Shown: positions 25,986 to 34,287 of the stretch, piece by piece
How positions within the stretch are numbered: the first letter of the stretch is position 1
How the letters are laid out: every line of letters starts with the position of its first letter
NCBI RefSeq assembly: GCF_003751445.1
Contig: NZ_RJUU01000001.1
Coordinates: forward strand, 2,857,001-2,921,000
Direction: 5' to 3'
DNA: 64,000 nt
DNA from: Streptomyces sp. 840.1
GTDB taxonomy: Bacteria > Actinomycetota > Actinomycetes > Streptomycetales > Streptomycetaceae
Program-made: the position numbers and the translations under genes
Notes under the pieces: model-generated
Databases searched by the model: none
Told to the model about the DNA's origin: nothing
What the model saw: the letters and a program-made list of their open reading frames with translations, nothing else

Positions 25986-27479
25986 ATGACCATCACCGCA
26001 GTCGAGCCCGCCGCAGCACCGCCCCGGGCGCACCCCGCACCCGTGCGGGTGAGCGTGGCGCGGACCCCGCTGCCGCCGCACGCCCCGCTCGCCCTGGCCA
26101 CCGAACTGCGCCGGCTGCTCGGTGCGGACCAGGTGTTCCTCTTCGAGAGCCTGGCAGGCCCCGACGAGGACTGCCGCTTCGCAGCCGTCGGCGCCGAGGC
26201 CCTCGCCCGGATCACGGTGCGGGACGGACAGGCCGCGCTGGACGGGGCTCCCGGGCTGGTGGACCGGCTGCGCCCCCTCGTGGACGGCGCCGCCGGTGAC
26301 GTACAGCGGCTGCTGGAGACGCTGCGCGGGGCCTTCGCCGTGGACACCGACGTACCGCTCGACAGCTACGCCTTCGGATTCCTCGCCGTGCTCGGCTACG
26401 AGGCCGCCTGGCACCTGGAACAGCTGCCGCCGCTCGGACCGGGCCAGGACCCGGAGATCACCCTCACCCTCTTCCGGCACGTCGTCAGCTACCACCTCGG
26501 CAGCGGCGAGAGTCACGAACTGCGCGCGCAGGCCGACGAGTTCGGCGGCACCGGACTGCTGGGCGACCGGCTCGCCGGACTGGTGCGGGCCCTGCCGGAC
26601 CACGCCGAAACCCAGCCGCCGGCCGCGCCCCGGCCGCAGGAGGTGCGCCGCACCGTCCACCGCGAGGAGTTCACCGAGCGGGTGGAACGCTGCCTGGAGC
26701 ACATCAGGGCCGGCGACGTCTACCAGATCCAGATCGGCCACCGCATCGAGGTGACGACGCCCCTGGCGCCCCTCGACGCCTACCGCCGGCTGCGCCGGAG
26801 CAACCCCTCGCCGTACATGTACCTGGTGCCGTGGGCGGGCCGCACCCTGGTCGGGGCCAGCCCCGAACTGCTGCTGCGGATCGAGGGCCGCACCCTGGCC
26901 ATGCGGCCCATCGCGGGCACCATCGCACGGGCCGCCGACCCCGCCGAGGACGCCCGCCGGGTGGCCGCGCTGCACGCCGACGAGAAGGAACGCGCCGAGC
27001 ACATCATGCTCGTCGACCTGTGCCGCAACGACGTGGCCAGGGTCTCCGTACCGGGCACCCTCGCCGTCGAACAGATGATGGAGGTCGAGCACTTCGCCCA
27101 GGTGCACCACCTCGTCTCCACGGTGAGCGGCCAACTGGCCGACGACGCCGACGTGTTCTCCGCGCTGCGCGCCACCTTCCCGGCCGGCACGATGACCGGC
27201 GCCCCCAAGGTCCGCGCCATGGAGCTGATCCAGGAGATCGAGGGCCGGCCGCGCGGCGCCTACGCGGGCGCGCTGGGCCTGATCGACCTGCGCGGGCAGG
27301 CGGCGACGCTCGCCCTGTGCATCCGTACCGCCGTCCACGACCCCGCCACGGGCACCTACACCCTCCAGGCCTCCGCCGGGGTGGTCGCCGACTCCTCGGC
27401 CGACGGCGAATGGGGCGAGACACTGATCAAGATGAGCGCCGTGTACTCCGCGCTGACCGGCGAGGTGCTCACCGCATGA
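25986..27479 (+). CDS. trpE: Anthranilate synthase component I / aminodeoxyisochorismate synthase-like
   Basis: A 497-residue chorismate-utilising enzyme. An N-terminal domain (with VFLFESLAG where TrpE proteins have the feedback-site LLES) is followed by the catalytic domain: [66 protein letters not shown] and [15 protein letters not shown]. The product is anthranilate, or 2-amino-2-deoxyisochorismate if the pyruvate lyase activity is absent; sequence inspection alone cannot separate these. Start: ATG 25986 with a GGAAAGAGA ribosome-binding sequence. The ~130-bp leader shows no run of Trp codons, so classical attenuation is not apparent. It overlaps trpG by ATGA. Confidence 0.92.
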   Translation: MTITAVEPAAAPPRAHPAPVRVSVARTPLPPHAPLALATELRRLLGADQVFLFESLAGPDEDCRFAAVGAEALARITVRDGQAALDGAPGLVDRLRPLVDGAAGDVQRLLETLRGAFAVDTDVPLDSYAFGFLAVLGYEAAWHLEQLPPLGPGQDPEITLTLFRHVVSYHLGSGESHELRAQADEFGGTGLLGDRLAGLVRALPDHAETQPPAAPRPQEVRRTVHREEFTERVERCLEHIRAGDVYQIQIGHRIEVTTPLAPLDAYRRLRRSNPSPYMYLVPWAGRTLVGASPELLLRIEGRTLAMRPIAGTIARAADPAEDARRVAALHADEKERAEHIMLVDLCRNDVARVSVPGTLAVEQMMEVEHFAQVHHLVSTVSGQLADDADVFSALRATFPAGTMTGAPKVRAMELIQEIEGRPRGAYAGALGLIDLRGQAATLALCIRTAVHDPATGTYTLQASAGVVADSSADGEWGETLIKMSAVYSALTGEVLTA

Positions 27480-28075
27480 GAATCCTGCTCGTCGACGCAC
27501 GCGACAGCTTCGTCCACGTCATCGACCACTACCTGCGTCAGCAGGGCGCCCGCACCGACCTCGTCACCGCCCACGCGCACACCCCGGCCGAGCTGGCCGC
27601 CCGCCGCCCGGACGCCGTGGTGCTCGGCCCCGGCCCGGGGCACCCCGCCGACTCCGGCCACCCGGAGCTGGTGCGCCACTTCGCCGGCCGGGTCCCGCTG
27701 CTCGGGATCTGCCTGGGCCACCAGGCCATCGGACTCGCCTTCGGCGCCCGGATCGAGCGGGCCTCGCGCACCGTGCACGGCAAGACCAGCCGCCTCGACC
27801 ACGACGGCACCGGCGTCTTCGCCGGACTCGCCGACGGCACCGAGGTAACCCGCTACCACTCACTGGCCGTCGCCGACCCGCCGCCGGACACGCTCGCCGT
27901 GACCGCACGGGCCCGGGAGGACGGCTGCGTGATGGGACTGCGCCACCACCGGCTGCCCGTCCAGGGCGTGCAGTTCCACCCCGAGAGCATCACCACCCGC
28001 ACCGGACAGGCCTTCATCACGAACTTCCTCGAAGGGATACAGCCATGGCCGACCACGGTCCCTGGGCGTCGATAG
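27476..28075 (+). CDS. trpG: Glutamine amidotransferase, anthranilate synthase component II
   Basis: A 199-residue class I glutamine amidotransferase that supplies ammonia to the TrpE-like partner. The triad is complete: Cys79 in GICLGHQAIG, and His168/Glu170 in VQFHPES. The oxyanion strand is VVLGPGPGHP. ATG 27476 overlaps the trpE stop, and the gene overlaps the iron-sulfur flavoprotein gene by 31 nt. Together they form a coupled three-gene unit. The separate-subunit layout differs from fused PhzE-type enzymes. Confidence 0.93.
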   Translation: MRILLVDARDSFVHVIDHYLRQQGARTDLVTAHAHTPAELAARRPDAVVLGPGPGHPADSGHPELVRHFAGRVPLLGICLGHQAIGLAFGARIERASRTVHGKTSRLDHDGTGVFAGLADGTEVTRYHSLAVADPPPDTLAVTARAREDGCVMGLRHHRLPVQGVQFHPESITTRTGQAFITNFLEGIQPWPTTVPGRR

Positions 28076-28710
28076 CCGCCCTGAACGGTTCCGAGCGCCC
28101 CGACGGGCTCACCGGGCGGGTACTGCGCATGATGGCCGCGCAGGCCGCCGAGCACGGCGTGCACCTCGACGTGATCCCGCTCGCCGAGTACGACATCACC
28201 CCGTGCGGCCCGTGCGGCGACTGCAACGTGCGGCCGCTGCCCTGCGCCCAGGACGACGACGTGCCCGCCCTGGTGGACCGGATGATCCGGGCCGACGGCG
28301 TGCTGTACGCGGCGCCCGTCCACGGCTTCGGCCTGGCCGGCGTGATGCAGAACTTCATCGAGCGGGCCGGCGTCGGACACCTGCGCTTCGACCGCCCCCT
28401 CGCCAACAAGGTCGCCGGAGTCGTGGTCACCGGGCGCCGCTACAGCCACGACCGGGTCTACGGGCAGCTCATCGACAACGTCCTGCTCAACCGGATGATC
28501 GTGCCCGGAAGCGGCTTCCCGGCCTTCGTCCAGGACCAGTTCGCGCCGGGCGAGGACGAGGAGGGCCTGGCCGCCGCACGCGGACTGATGGACCGCATGA
28601 TCGACCTGCTGCGCATCCTGCTGCTCCCGCACGCCGGCCGGGGCGACACCGCCCGGCTGCTGTCGCTGCCCCGCAACGAGAGGGCCGGACTGCTCAGCCC
28701 CACGGGGTGA
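28045..28710 (+). CDS. Iron-sulfur flavoprotein (NADPH-dependent FMN reductase family; SgcG-like)
   Basis: 221 residues with a flavodoxin-like fold: ALNGSERPDGLTGRVL is the FMN phosphate loop. A compact cysteine motif C54-x2-C57-x2-C60-x6-C67 (TPCGPCGDCNVRPLPC) matches the 4Fe-4S site of archaeal-type iron-sulfur flavoproteins. YAAPVHGFGLAGVMQNFIERAG contacts FMN. In the C-1027 pathway an enzyme of this type (SgcG) dehydrogenates 2-amino-2-deoxyisochorismate to 3-enolpyruvoylanthranilate. Its position directly after trpE-trpG makes that comparison attractive, though a simple flavin or quinone reductase is also possible. ATG 28045 has GAAGGGA upstream. Confidence 0.82.
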   Translation: MADHGPWASIAALNGSERPDGLTGRVLRMMAAQAAEHGVHLDVIPLAEYDITPCGPCGDCNVRPLPCAQDDDVPALVDRMIRADGVLYAAPVHGFGLAGVMQNFIERAGVGHLRFDRPLANKVAGVVVTGRRYSHDRVYGQLIDNVLLNRMIVPGSGFPAFVQDQFAPGEDEEGLAAARGLMDRMIDLLRILLLPHAGRGDTARLLSLPRNERAGLLSPTG

Positions 28711-28738
28711 ACGGTCCGGCCCGGTCCAGCGGCCCGGT

Positions 28739-30010
28739 TCAGCGCACGGGCGGCGCCGCGGGTCCCGCCACATGGGCCCCGCCGATCAGCACCGAGCGCA
28801 GCGCGCCCCTGTCCTGGAGCACCGTCAGGTCGGCCGCCGGGTCGCGGTCCCAGACCACCAGGTCCGCCAGGCGCCCCGGCGCCACCACTCCGGCGTCCGC
28901 GCCGCGCCCCGCCAGCTCGGCGCCGTTGGCGCAGGCCCACTTGATGACGGTCTCGGGCGCGATACCGGCCCGCTCGACGTACATCACCAGCTCGTCCGCG
29001 TAGGTGCCGTGCGGGGTCCAGGCGAAACCGAAGTCGTCGCCGGGCACGATCTTCAGGCCGAGGCCCTCCGCCCGGGGCAGGAAGCGCAGGGTGTTCTCGA
29101 TCTCGTCCTTGAAGTCGAGTGACTCCAGATAGTCCGGGGCCTTGCCGAACCGCTCGCCCAGGGCGAGCAGCCGGTCGGGCTGGAAGAGGCTGGGCACCAC
29201 GAACACGCCCCGCTCGGCTATCTCGTCGAGCGCCCGGTCGTCCGCGTAGGTGGCGTGGTCGATGACGTCGACCCCGGCGGCCAGCGCGTTGCGGATGCCG
29301 CCCAGTCCCCGGGAGTGGGCCCGCACCCGGGCGCCGCGGCGGTGCGCGGTCTCCACGACCGTGGTCAGCTCCTCGCGGGTGAACAGGAGCTCGTCCGAGC
29401 GGGCGTTGGGGAAGGTGTCGTCGCCGGAGGAGAAGACCTTGATGATCTCGGCGCCCTCGTCGATCTCCTCCTCGGTGTACTTCACCAGGTCGCCGAGGAC
29501 GTCCACCACCGGCATCAGGTCCCGGGGCATCCGCTCCTTCAGCTCGGGGGAGCGCCGTCCGGGCGGGCCCGACACCATCAGGTCGCGGCTGCACGGGGTG
29601 ATGCGCGGGCCGCTGATGGCTCCGGCGGCGATGGCGTTCTTCAGCGCCATGTCGATCCCGGCGACCGAACCGGCCCCCACGAACGCGGTGTACCCGCAGG
29701 TCAGCAGGTCCGCCGCATGCCGGGCGGCGTGCATCGCGACCTCGGGCACCCGGTACTTGAACAGGGTTTCGCGGCCGGTGGTGACGTTCACGTACGCGAT
29801 GTGGGTGTGCCCCAGCGTCATGCCGGGCAGGACGGTGGTCCCGGCCAGGTCCCAGCGGACGAAGTCGCCCTCGGCGGGCGCCCCGCCGGCCGGCAGGACC
29901 GCCTCGATGCGCTCGCCGTCCAGCAGCACCGACCGGGCGGGCAGCGAGGCGCGGCCCAGTCCCTCCTGGACGGTGACGTCGTGCAGCAGCAGCCGGCGGT
30001 CAGTGGTCAC
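28739..30010 (-). CDS. Amidohydrolase (imidazolonepropionase-like metal-dependent hydrolase)
   Basis: About 423 residues. The TIM-barrel amidohydrolase signature is complete: HTH metal pair in TLGHTHIAYVN, Lys in EGAEIIKVFSSGDD, His in RVRAHSRG and IDHATYAD, and the Asp in VPGDDFGFAW. The N- and C-terminal beta-sandwich strands end in GRLADLVVWDRDP. Such enzymes hydrolyse cyclic amides, carbamates, imidazolones or peptides. Start set at GTG 30010 because AGGAG is 6 nt upstream; TTG 30016 abuts the same sequence. It is last in the minus-strand operon and convergent with the flavoprotein gene. Substrate unknown. Confidence 0.85.
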   Translation of the reverse strand: MTTDRRLLLHDVTVQEGLGRASLPARSVLLDGERIEAVLPAGGAPAEGDFVRWDLAGTTVLPGMTLGHTHIAYVNVTTGRETLFKYRVPEVAMHAARHAADLLTCGYTAFVGAGSVAGIDMALKNAIAAGAISGPRITPCSRDLMVSGPPGRRSPELKERMPRDLMPVVDVLGDLVKYTEEEIDEGAEIIKVFSSGDDTFPNARSDELLFTREELTTVVETAHRRGARVRAHSRGLGGIRNALAAGVDVIDHATYADDRALDEIAERGVFVVPSLFQPDRLLALGERFGKAPDYLESLDFKDEIENTLRFLPRAEGLGLKIVPGDDFGFAWTPHGTYADELVMYVERAGIAPETVIKWACANGAELAGRGADAGVVAPGRLADLVVWDRDPAADLTVLQDRGALRSVLIGGAHVAGPAAPPVR

Positions 30011-30064
30011 GATCAACTCCTGGGATAGCGGTGTTCACGGCGTCGTCCGGGGCGGGCGGGCGCC

Positions 30065-30775
30065 TCACGGGGTGGTGGCACCGGGCCGGGCGAGCACCGC
30101 GGGCCCGAACACCATCCAGACCATCGGGACGCCCGGCCGCGAGACCTGGAACTCCAGCCGGTGCGCGGCGCGTCCGGGTTCGTTGGTGACGGCGGCGTCC
30201 GCGCGTCCCTCGGTGACCAGCTGCGCGGCGTGCATGGTCGACTCGGCGGGCACCCAGGCGATCTCGTAGCCGCCCCGCCCGCCCTCGGCCCCGTCCAGGA
30301 GCTCCACCAGGCGGCGGGTCTCGTGCAGGGTCGCCAGGCGCAGGATGCCCTCGCGCAGTCCGGTGCGGTAGGAGGCGATGCCGTACTCGGGGGTCGGGCT
30401 GGAGAAGGTGGCGTCCAGTCGCAGCCGGGGCGACCAGAAGAACCGGGTCGCGCACTCGGCGGCCCCCGGCACCAGGGCGTAGGAGGGGCCGCCCCGGCTG
30501 CCGACGGCCGCGAGCAGCTCCTCGAAGGAGTCGTACGGCACGGCCTCGATCTCGGGTCCGCCCAGGTGGGCGAGCCGGTAGCCGAGGCGGCCCAGGGCGA
30601 CCATCGAGGTGGTGCCGTCCGGCCCGAGGGTGCCGACCCGCAGGGTGCCGGGCCGCAGGAGCGGCGAGTGCGGTATTCGGGCGGGCTCCCACAGGATGGG
30701 GAACGGGGTCGGGTCGGACCGGTCCCCGGCGCCGCGGCGGCTGTGGCCGTGCGGGTGCAGCAGCGGCTCGGTCAT
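30065..30775 (-). CDS. Prephenate dehydratase-fold protein (BacA-like)
   Basis: 236 residues with the periplasmic-binding-type fold of prephenate dehydratases: VGTLGPDGTTSMVAL, an SYALVPGAAE segment, and a late ADAAVTNEPGRAAHRL. The order and spacing resemble the bacilysin enzyme BacA, a prephenate decarboxylase (LGPEGTSS, YTIVPHAY, IALTNELARQKYGL), more than PheA. The basic N-terminal ~45 residues are extra. It could process prephenate or another shikimate-derived acid. It starts at ATG 30775 inside the end of the PaaK-like gene, so the two are translationally coupled. Assignment is by my pattern comparison only. Confidence 0.6.
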   Translation of the reverse strand: MTEPLLHPHGHSRRGAGDRSDPTPFPILWEPARIPHSPLLRPGTLRVGTLGPDGTTSMVALGRLGYRLAHLGGPEIEAVPYDSFEELLAAVGSRGGPSYALVPGAAECATRFFWSPRLRLDATFSSPTPEYGIASYRTGLREGILRLATLHETRRLVELLDGAEGGRGGYEIAWVPAESTMHAAQLVTEGRADAAVTNEPGRAAHRLEFQVSRPGVPMVWMVFGPAVLARPGATTP

Positions 30776-32184
30776 GCGCGGTGCCCCCGTGCCCCGGCGA
30801 GCCGGCGGGCGGCGGCCGTCTCGTGGTCGACGGCGGTCCGCCGGTCGTGGATGCGTGCGGCCTTCCAGCTGACGAAGGCGCCGGTCGTGGTGACCGGGTC
30901 CAGCTCGTCGGGCAGTTCCACCCGGCAGCGCACCCCGAGGGAGTCCGCCACCCGCGCCGCGTGCGCGGCCGCCAGCCCGGGTTCGGGCCCGTCGGGCAGG
31001 TCGAGCCGGACGGTGATCAGGTCCTCGCCCTCCGCGTCCCGGTCGATGACGACCTGGTAGCCGTAGCTGTGGTCGATGCGCTGGAGCACGGCCCGCTCGA
31101 TCTGCCAGGCCTGGAAGCTGCGGCCGCCGAGCACGATCCGGTCGCGGGTGCGGCCGACGACCCGCATCACCGGGCCCCGGATGCCGCAGCCGCAGTCGTT
31201 GCCGGCGAGTTCGACGAGGTCGCCGGTGCGGTAGCGGATCAGCGGTTTGATGCCGTCGATCAGCATGGTGACGACGAGTTCGCCGGTGCCCCGGTCGCCG
31301 AGCGCGGCGCCGGTGTCCGGATCGACCAGCTCCGCCACGTAGTTGGGCCGGGCCAGGTGCAGCCTGCCGTGTGCGCAGGCCGAGGCGACGACCAGGGTCT
31401 CCTGGGAGCCGTAGAGCGCGTTGTAGGTCCGGGCGCCCCAGGCCTGGTCGATCTGCCGGGCCAGGTCGGGCGTGCACATCTCACCGGTGACCAGGAAGAC
31501 CTTGACGCCGAAGTCGCGCCGCGGGTCGAGGCCCTGGGCACGGGCGGCCTTGGCCAGCGAGAGCGCCACGTTCGGGGTGCAGAACACCACGTCCAGGGCC
31601 AGGTCCCGGATCAGCTGGAGCGCCTTGGGGAAGCCGATGACGGGGGAGTACGGCCAGATCTTGGCGACGGCCGAGCCCACGTTGCGGGCCACGTCCCCGA
31701 GGGTGTCACCGAGCGAGTGCACCTCGGTGGGGCCCATCACGCCGACGCGCGGGGCCCGGTCGCCGAAGACGTCCGCGAAGATGTTCCGCCAGCTCTCCGT
31801 CACATGGGCGTTGGAGGCGATCACCTCGCGCGCGTCGCGCGGGCAGGGGGTGGCCGGCCCGGTGGTGCCGGTGGTCTCGTAGTAGAAGCACGCCTCGTCG
31901 AGATCACGGCTGAGGATGTCGGACATGGCCGTGCGCAGATGGTCCTTCGTGGTGAAGGGCAGCGCGCTCAGCCCGTCGAGGGTGAGCGCGTCGGCGCGCA
32001 CACCGGCCAGGTGCCGGGCGTAGAAGGGAGAACCGCCCTGGGCGAGCGCGACGACCTCGCGCAACTGCCGCTGGGCCCACGCACGCCACTCGTCCTCACC
32101 GAGTTCGCCCGCGGTGTACCGGTCGTGCAGGGCGAGATAGCGCTCGGTGAAGTCGTGGTGCTTCCCGGAAGCGGGCAGCCACAT
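30772..32184 (-). CDS. Phenylacetate-CoA ligase-like adenylate-forming enzyme (PaaK family)
   Basis: 470 residues. The ATP-binding loop is YYETTGTTGPATPCPR, followed by NALYGSQETLVVA, the Asp in LIRYRTGDLVEL and VVGRTRDRIVLGGRSFQAWQIE at the hinge. PaaK-type enzymes activate aryl or aliphatic acids as acyl-AMP, then pass them to CoA or an amine. A GC-rich Cys pair (NDCGCGI) matches the family's metal knuckle. Start ATG 32184 with GGGGGA upstream. In this cluster likely substrates are an anthranilate-type acid or the polyketide acid; neither is shown by sequence. Confidence 0.88.
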   Translation of the reverse strand: MWLPASGKHHDFTERYLALHDRYTAGELGEDEWRAWAQRQLREVVALAQGGSPFYARHLAGVRADALTLDGLSALPFTTKDHLRTAMSDILSRDLDEACFYYETTGTTGPATPCPRDAREVIASNAHVTESWRNIFADVFGDRAPRVGVMGPTEVHSLGDTLGDVARNVGSAVAKIWPYSPVIGFPKALQLIRDLALDVVFCTPNVALSLAKAARAQGLDPRRDFGVKVFLVTGEMCTPDLARQIDQAWGARTYNALYGSQETLVVASACAHGRLHLARPNYVAELVDPDTGAALGDRGTGELVVTMLIDGIKPLIRYRTGDLVELAGNDCGCGIRGPVMRVVGRTRDRIVLGGRSFQAWQIERAVLQRIDHSYGYQVVIDRDAEGEDLITVRLDLPDGPEPGLAAAHAARVADSLGVRCRVELPDELDPVTTTGAFVSWKAARIHDRRTAVDHETAAARRLAGARGHRA

Positions 32185-32371
32185 GGATCCCCCTGGTGGT
32201 TCGGCGGTTGAGGTGGACGAGGTGCCGTGCACCGGGAGCGTGCCCGGGTGCTCCCCTGCGCGTCCGGGAAGCGGCCATCCGATAGTGCGGGCCGCGTCCA
32301 TCCGTCCTCAATCCGCCTTAGGAGGCAGTCCGTCCGCACTTGGAGGCAGCGCGGCGGCGGGGTCGCGATGC

Positions 32372-32971
32372 CTACCCGAGCGCCTTGGCCCCGGTCACGA
32401 ACCGCTCGATGAGCGCCGGGTCCTTCACCCCCCGGGAGCTCTCGACGCCGCTGGAGACGTCGACCCCCCAGGGCCGCAGGCCCGCCACCGCACCGGCGAC
32501 GTTGTCCGGGGTCAGCCCGCCGGCCAGCAGCCACGGGCCGTCGGGGGCGCCGCCGAGCGCGGCCGGGTCCCAGCGCTCGCCCGAACCGGGGCTGGGCGAG
32601 TCGATGATCAGCAGGTCCTCGCCGTACGCACCGCTCTCCAGCGGGGCCCCGCTCCCGGGCGACGCGGCCCGGATCAGCCGGAACCCGTCCGAGCGCAGCG
32701 CCGCGAACGCCTCGGGCGGCTCCGAGCCGTGCAGCTGCACGGTGTCGACGCCCGCGTCGGCGGCGGCCCGGCGCACCTCGTCGAGCGGCTCACCGCGGAA
32801 CACGGCGACCGTGGCGGTGCCCGCAGGCACCGCACCGGCCAGCGCGCGGACGGCGGCCGGGGTGACCTGGCGCGGGCTCGGCGTGAGGACGAAGCCGATC
32901 GCGTCGGCCCCGGCCGCGACGGCGGCCGCCACGTCCTGCGGGCGGCTCAGGCCACATACCTTGACGTACAC
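32372..32971 (-). CDS. trpF: Phosphoribosylanthranilate isomerase (cluster copy)
   Basis: 199 residues of a monofunctional TrpF. KVCGLSRPQDV gives the catalytic Cys, GADAIGFVLTPSPRQVTP the phosphate-side loop, VDTVQLHGSEPPE the core strand, GGLTPDNV the phosphate site and VDVSSGVESSRGVKD the catalytic Asp. GTG 32971 is chosen because a perfect AGGAGG lies 5-6 nt upstream. Streptomyces normally lack trpF and use the bifunctional PriA, so a dedicated TrpF in a cluster is informative. It is on the minus strand, away from trpD-C-B-A, between an MFS exporter and the PaaK-like ligase. Confidence 0.93.
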   Translation of the reverse strand: MYVKVCGLSRPQDVAAAVAAGADAIGFVLTPSPRQVTPAAVRALAGAVPAGTATVAVFRGEPLDEVRRAAADAGVDTVQLHGSEPPEAFAALRSDGFRLIRAASPGSGAPLESGAYGEDLLIIDSPSPGSGERWDPAALGGAPDGPWLLAGGLTPDNVAGAVAGLRPWGVDVSSGVESSRGVKDPALIERFVTGAKALG

Positions 32972-33018
32972 ATCTGCCTCCTGGAAGCGGAACGGGAAAC
33001 GGTTCACCGTACGGCGGC

Positions 33019-34287
33019 TCATGACCGTACGGCGGTGCGGGAGCACAGGAACGCCAGGGCGCCCGCGGTCAGCCCGCCCGCGGTCACGGCGAGTGCGGCA
33101 CGCGGCCCGACCGCCGACGCGAGCAGCCCGCCCAGCAGGCCGCCCAGCGGGATCACCGCCCAGGTCAGGAACCGGAAGGTGGCGCTGACCCGGCCGATGA
33201 GCTCGGCGGGCACGGTCGCCTGGCGCAGCGTGATCGAGTGGATGTTGAAGATCGCGATGCCGAAGCCGTTGAGTACGTACCCGACGCCGAGCAGCAGATG
33301 GCCGCTGCCGGAGGCGGGCGCCAGCGGCAGCAGCAGGGTCGAGGCGGAGGCCACCACCATGCCGAAAACCATCGTCCGGCCCACCCCGAGCCGCGCGCCG
33401 AGCCGGCCTGCGGACAGTGCCCCGGCGAACGCGCCGAGGCTGCCGACCGCGATGATCACGCCGAGACCGGCCGGGCCCAGGTGCAGCTCCCGGATGCCGT
33501 AGAGCGGGAAGACGACCAGGACGACGTCCCAGAGCAGGTTGTACAGGGACGCGTGCAGCATGATCACCCGCAGCAGCCTGCTGTGCAGCGTCATGCGCAG
33601 CCCGGCGGCGATCTCCTTGCGTATGGAGGGGCGGGCACCGTCCGGGCGGGCCGGCCGGGTCTCCGGGGTGCGGATGCGCAGCAGCATGGCGGCCGCGAAG
33701 AGGTAGCCCAGGCAGTCGACCAGGATCGCGACGGGTGCGGTGAGCACCTGGATCAGGGTGCCGCCGAGCCCCTGCCCGGCGGTCTCCGCGACCGAACGGC
33801 TGGCCTGGAGCTTGCTGTTGCCCTCGACCAGCTGCTCCTTCGCCACGAGCGAGGGGACGTACGCCTGGTAGGCCACGTCGAACAGGGCGGTGAGCACCCC
33901 GGTGGCGAACGCCACGGCGCACAGGGCCCAGACGCCGAGACCGCCCAGCCAGGCGAGCAGCGGCACCGCGGTGAGGATCGAGGCCCGTCCGAGGTTGGCG
34001 GCGATCAGCAGCGGGCGGCGGCGCACCCGGTCGGCGAGCACCCCGGCGAACAGGGTGACGCACAGCACCGGCAGGTACTGGGCGCTGTTCAGCAGCCCCA
34101 GCTGGGCCGGGCCCGCGTCGAGCAGCACGATCGCGGCGACCGGCAGGGCCAGTTCGGTGACGCGGGACCCGAGCAGCGAAACCGTCTGCCCGGCCCAGAG
34201 CCTGCGGAAGTCCCGGTGGTGCCACAGCCCGCGCGGCGGTTCGGGGGCCTGCTGCCCGGCCCGGTCCAGGAGCTCAGAGGACGACAT
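33019..34287 (-). CDS. MFS transporter (DHA3-like)
   Basis: 422 residues with about 12 predicted membrane helices in two halves. The loop 2-3 motif is GVLADRVRRRPLL, and its second-half equivalent is GRLGARLGVGRTM. The family exports macrolides, tetracyclines and other metabolites. ATG 34287 lies within the end of the upstream ATP-grasp gene, so synthesis is coupled to the ligases. Export of the product, or of the ligase product, is the probable role. Confidence 0.88.
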   Translation of the reverse strand: MSSSELLDRAGQQAPEPPRGLWHHRDFRRLWAGQTVSLLGSRVTELALPVAAIVLLDAGPAQLGLLNSAQYLPVLCVTLFAGVLADRVRRRPLLIAANLGRASILTAVPLLAWLGGLGVWALCAVAFATGVLTALFDVAYQAYVPSLVAKEQLVEGNSKLQASRSVAETAGQGLGGTLIQVLTAPVAILVDCLGYLFAAAMLLRIRTPETRPARPDGARPSIRKEIAAGLRMTLHSRLLRVIMLHASLYNLLWDVVLVVFPLYGIRELHLGPAGLGVIIAVGSLGAFAGALSAGRLGARLGVGRTMVFGMVVASASTLLLPLAPASGSGHLLLGVGYVLNGFGIAIFNIHSITLRQATVPAELIGRVSATFRFLTWAVIPLGGLLGGLLASAVGPRAALAVTAGGLTAGALAFLCSRTAVRS

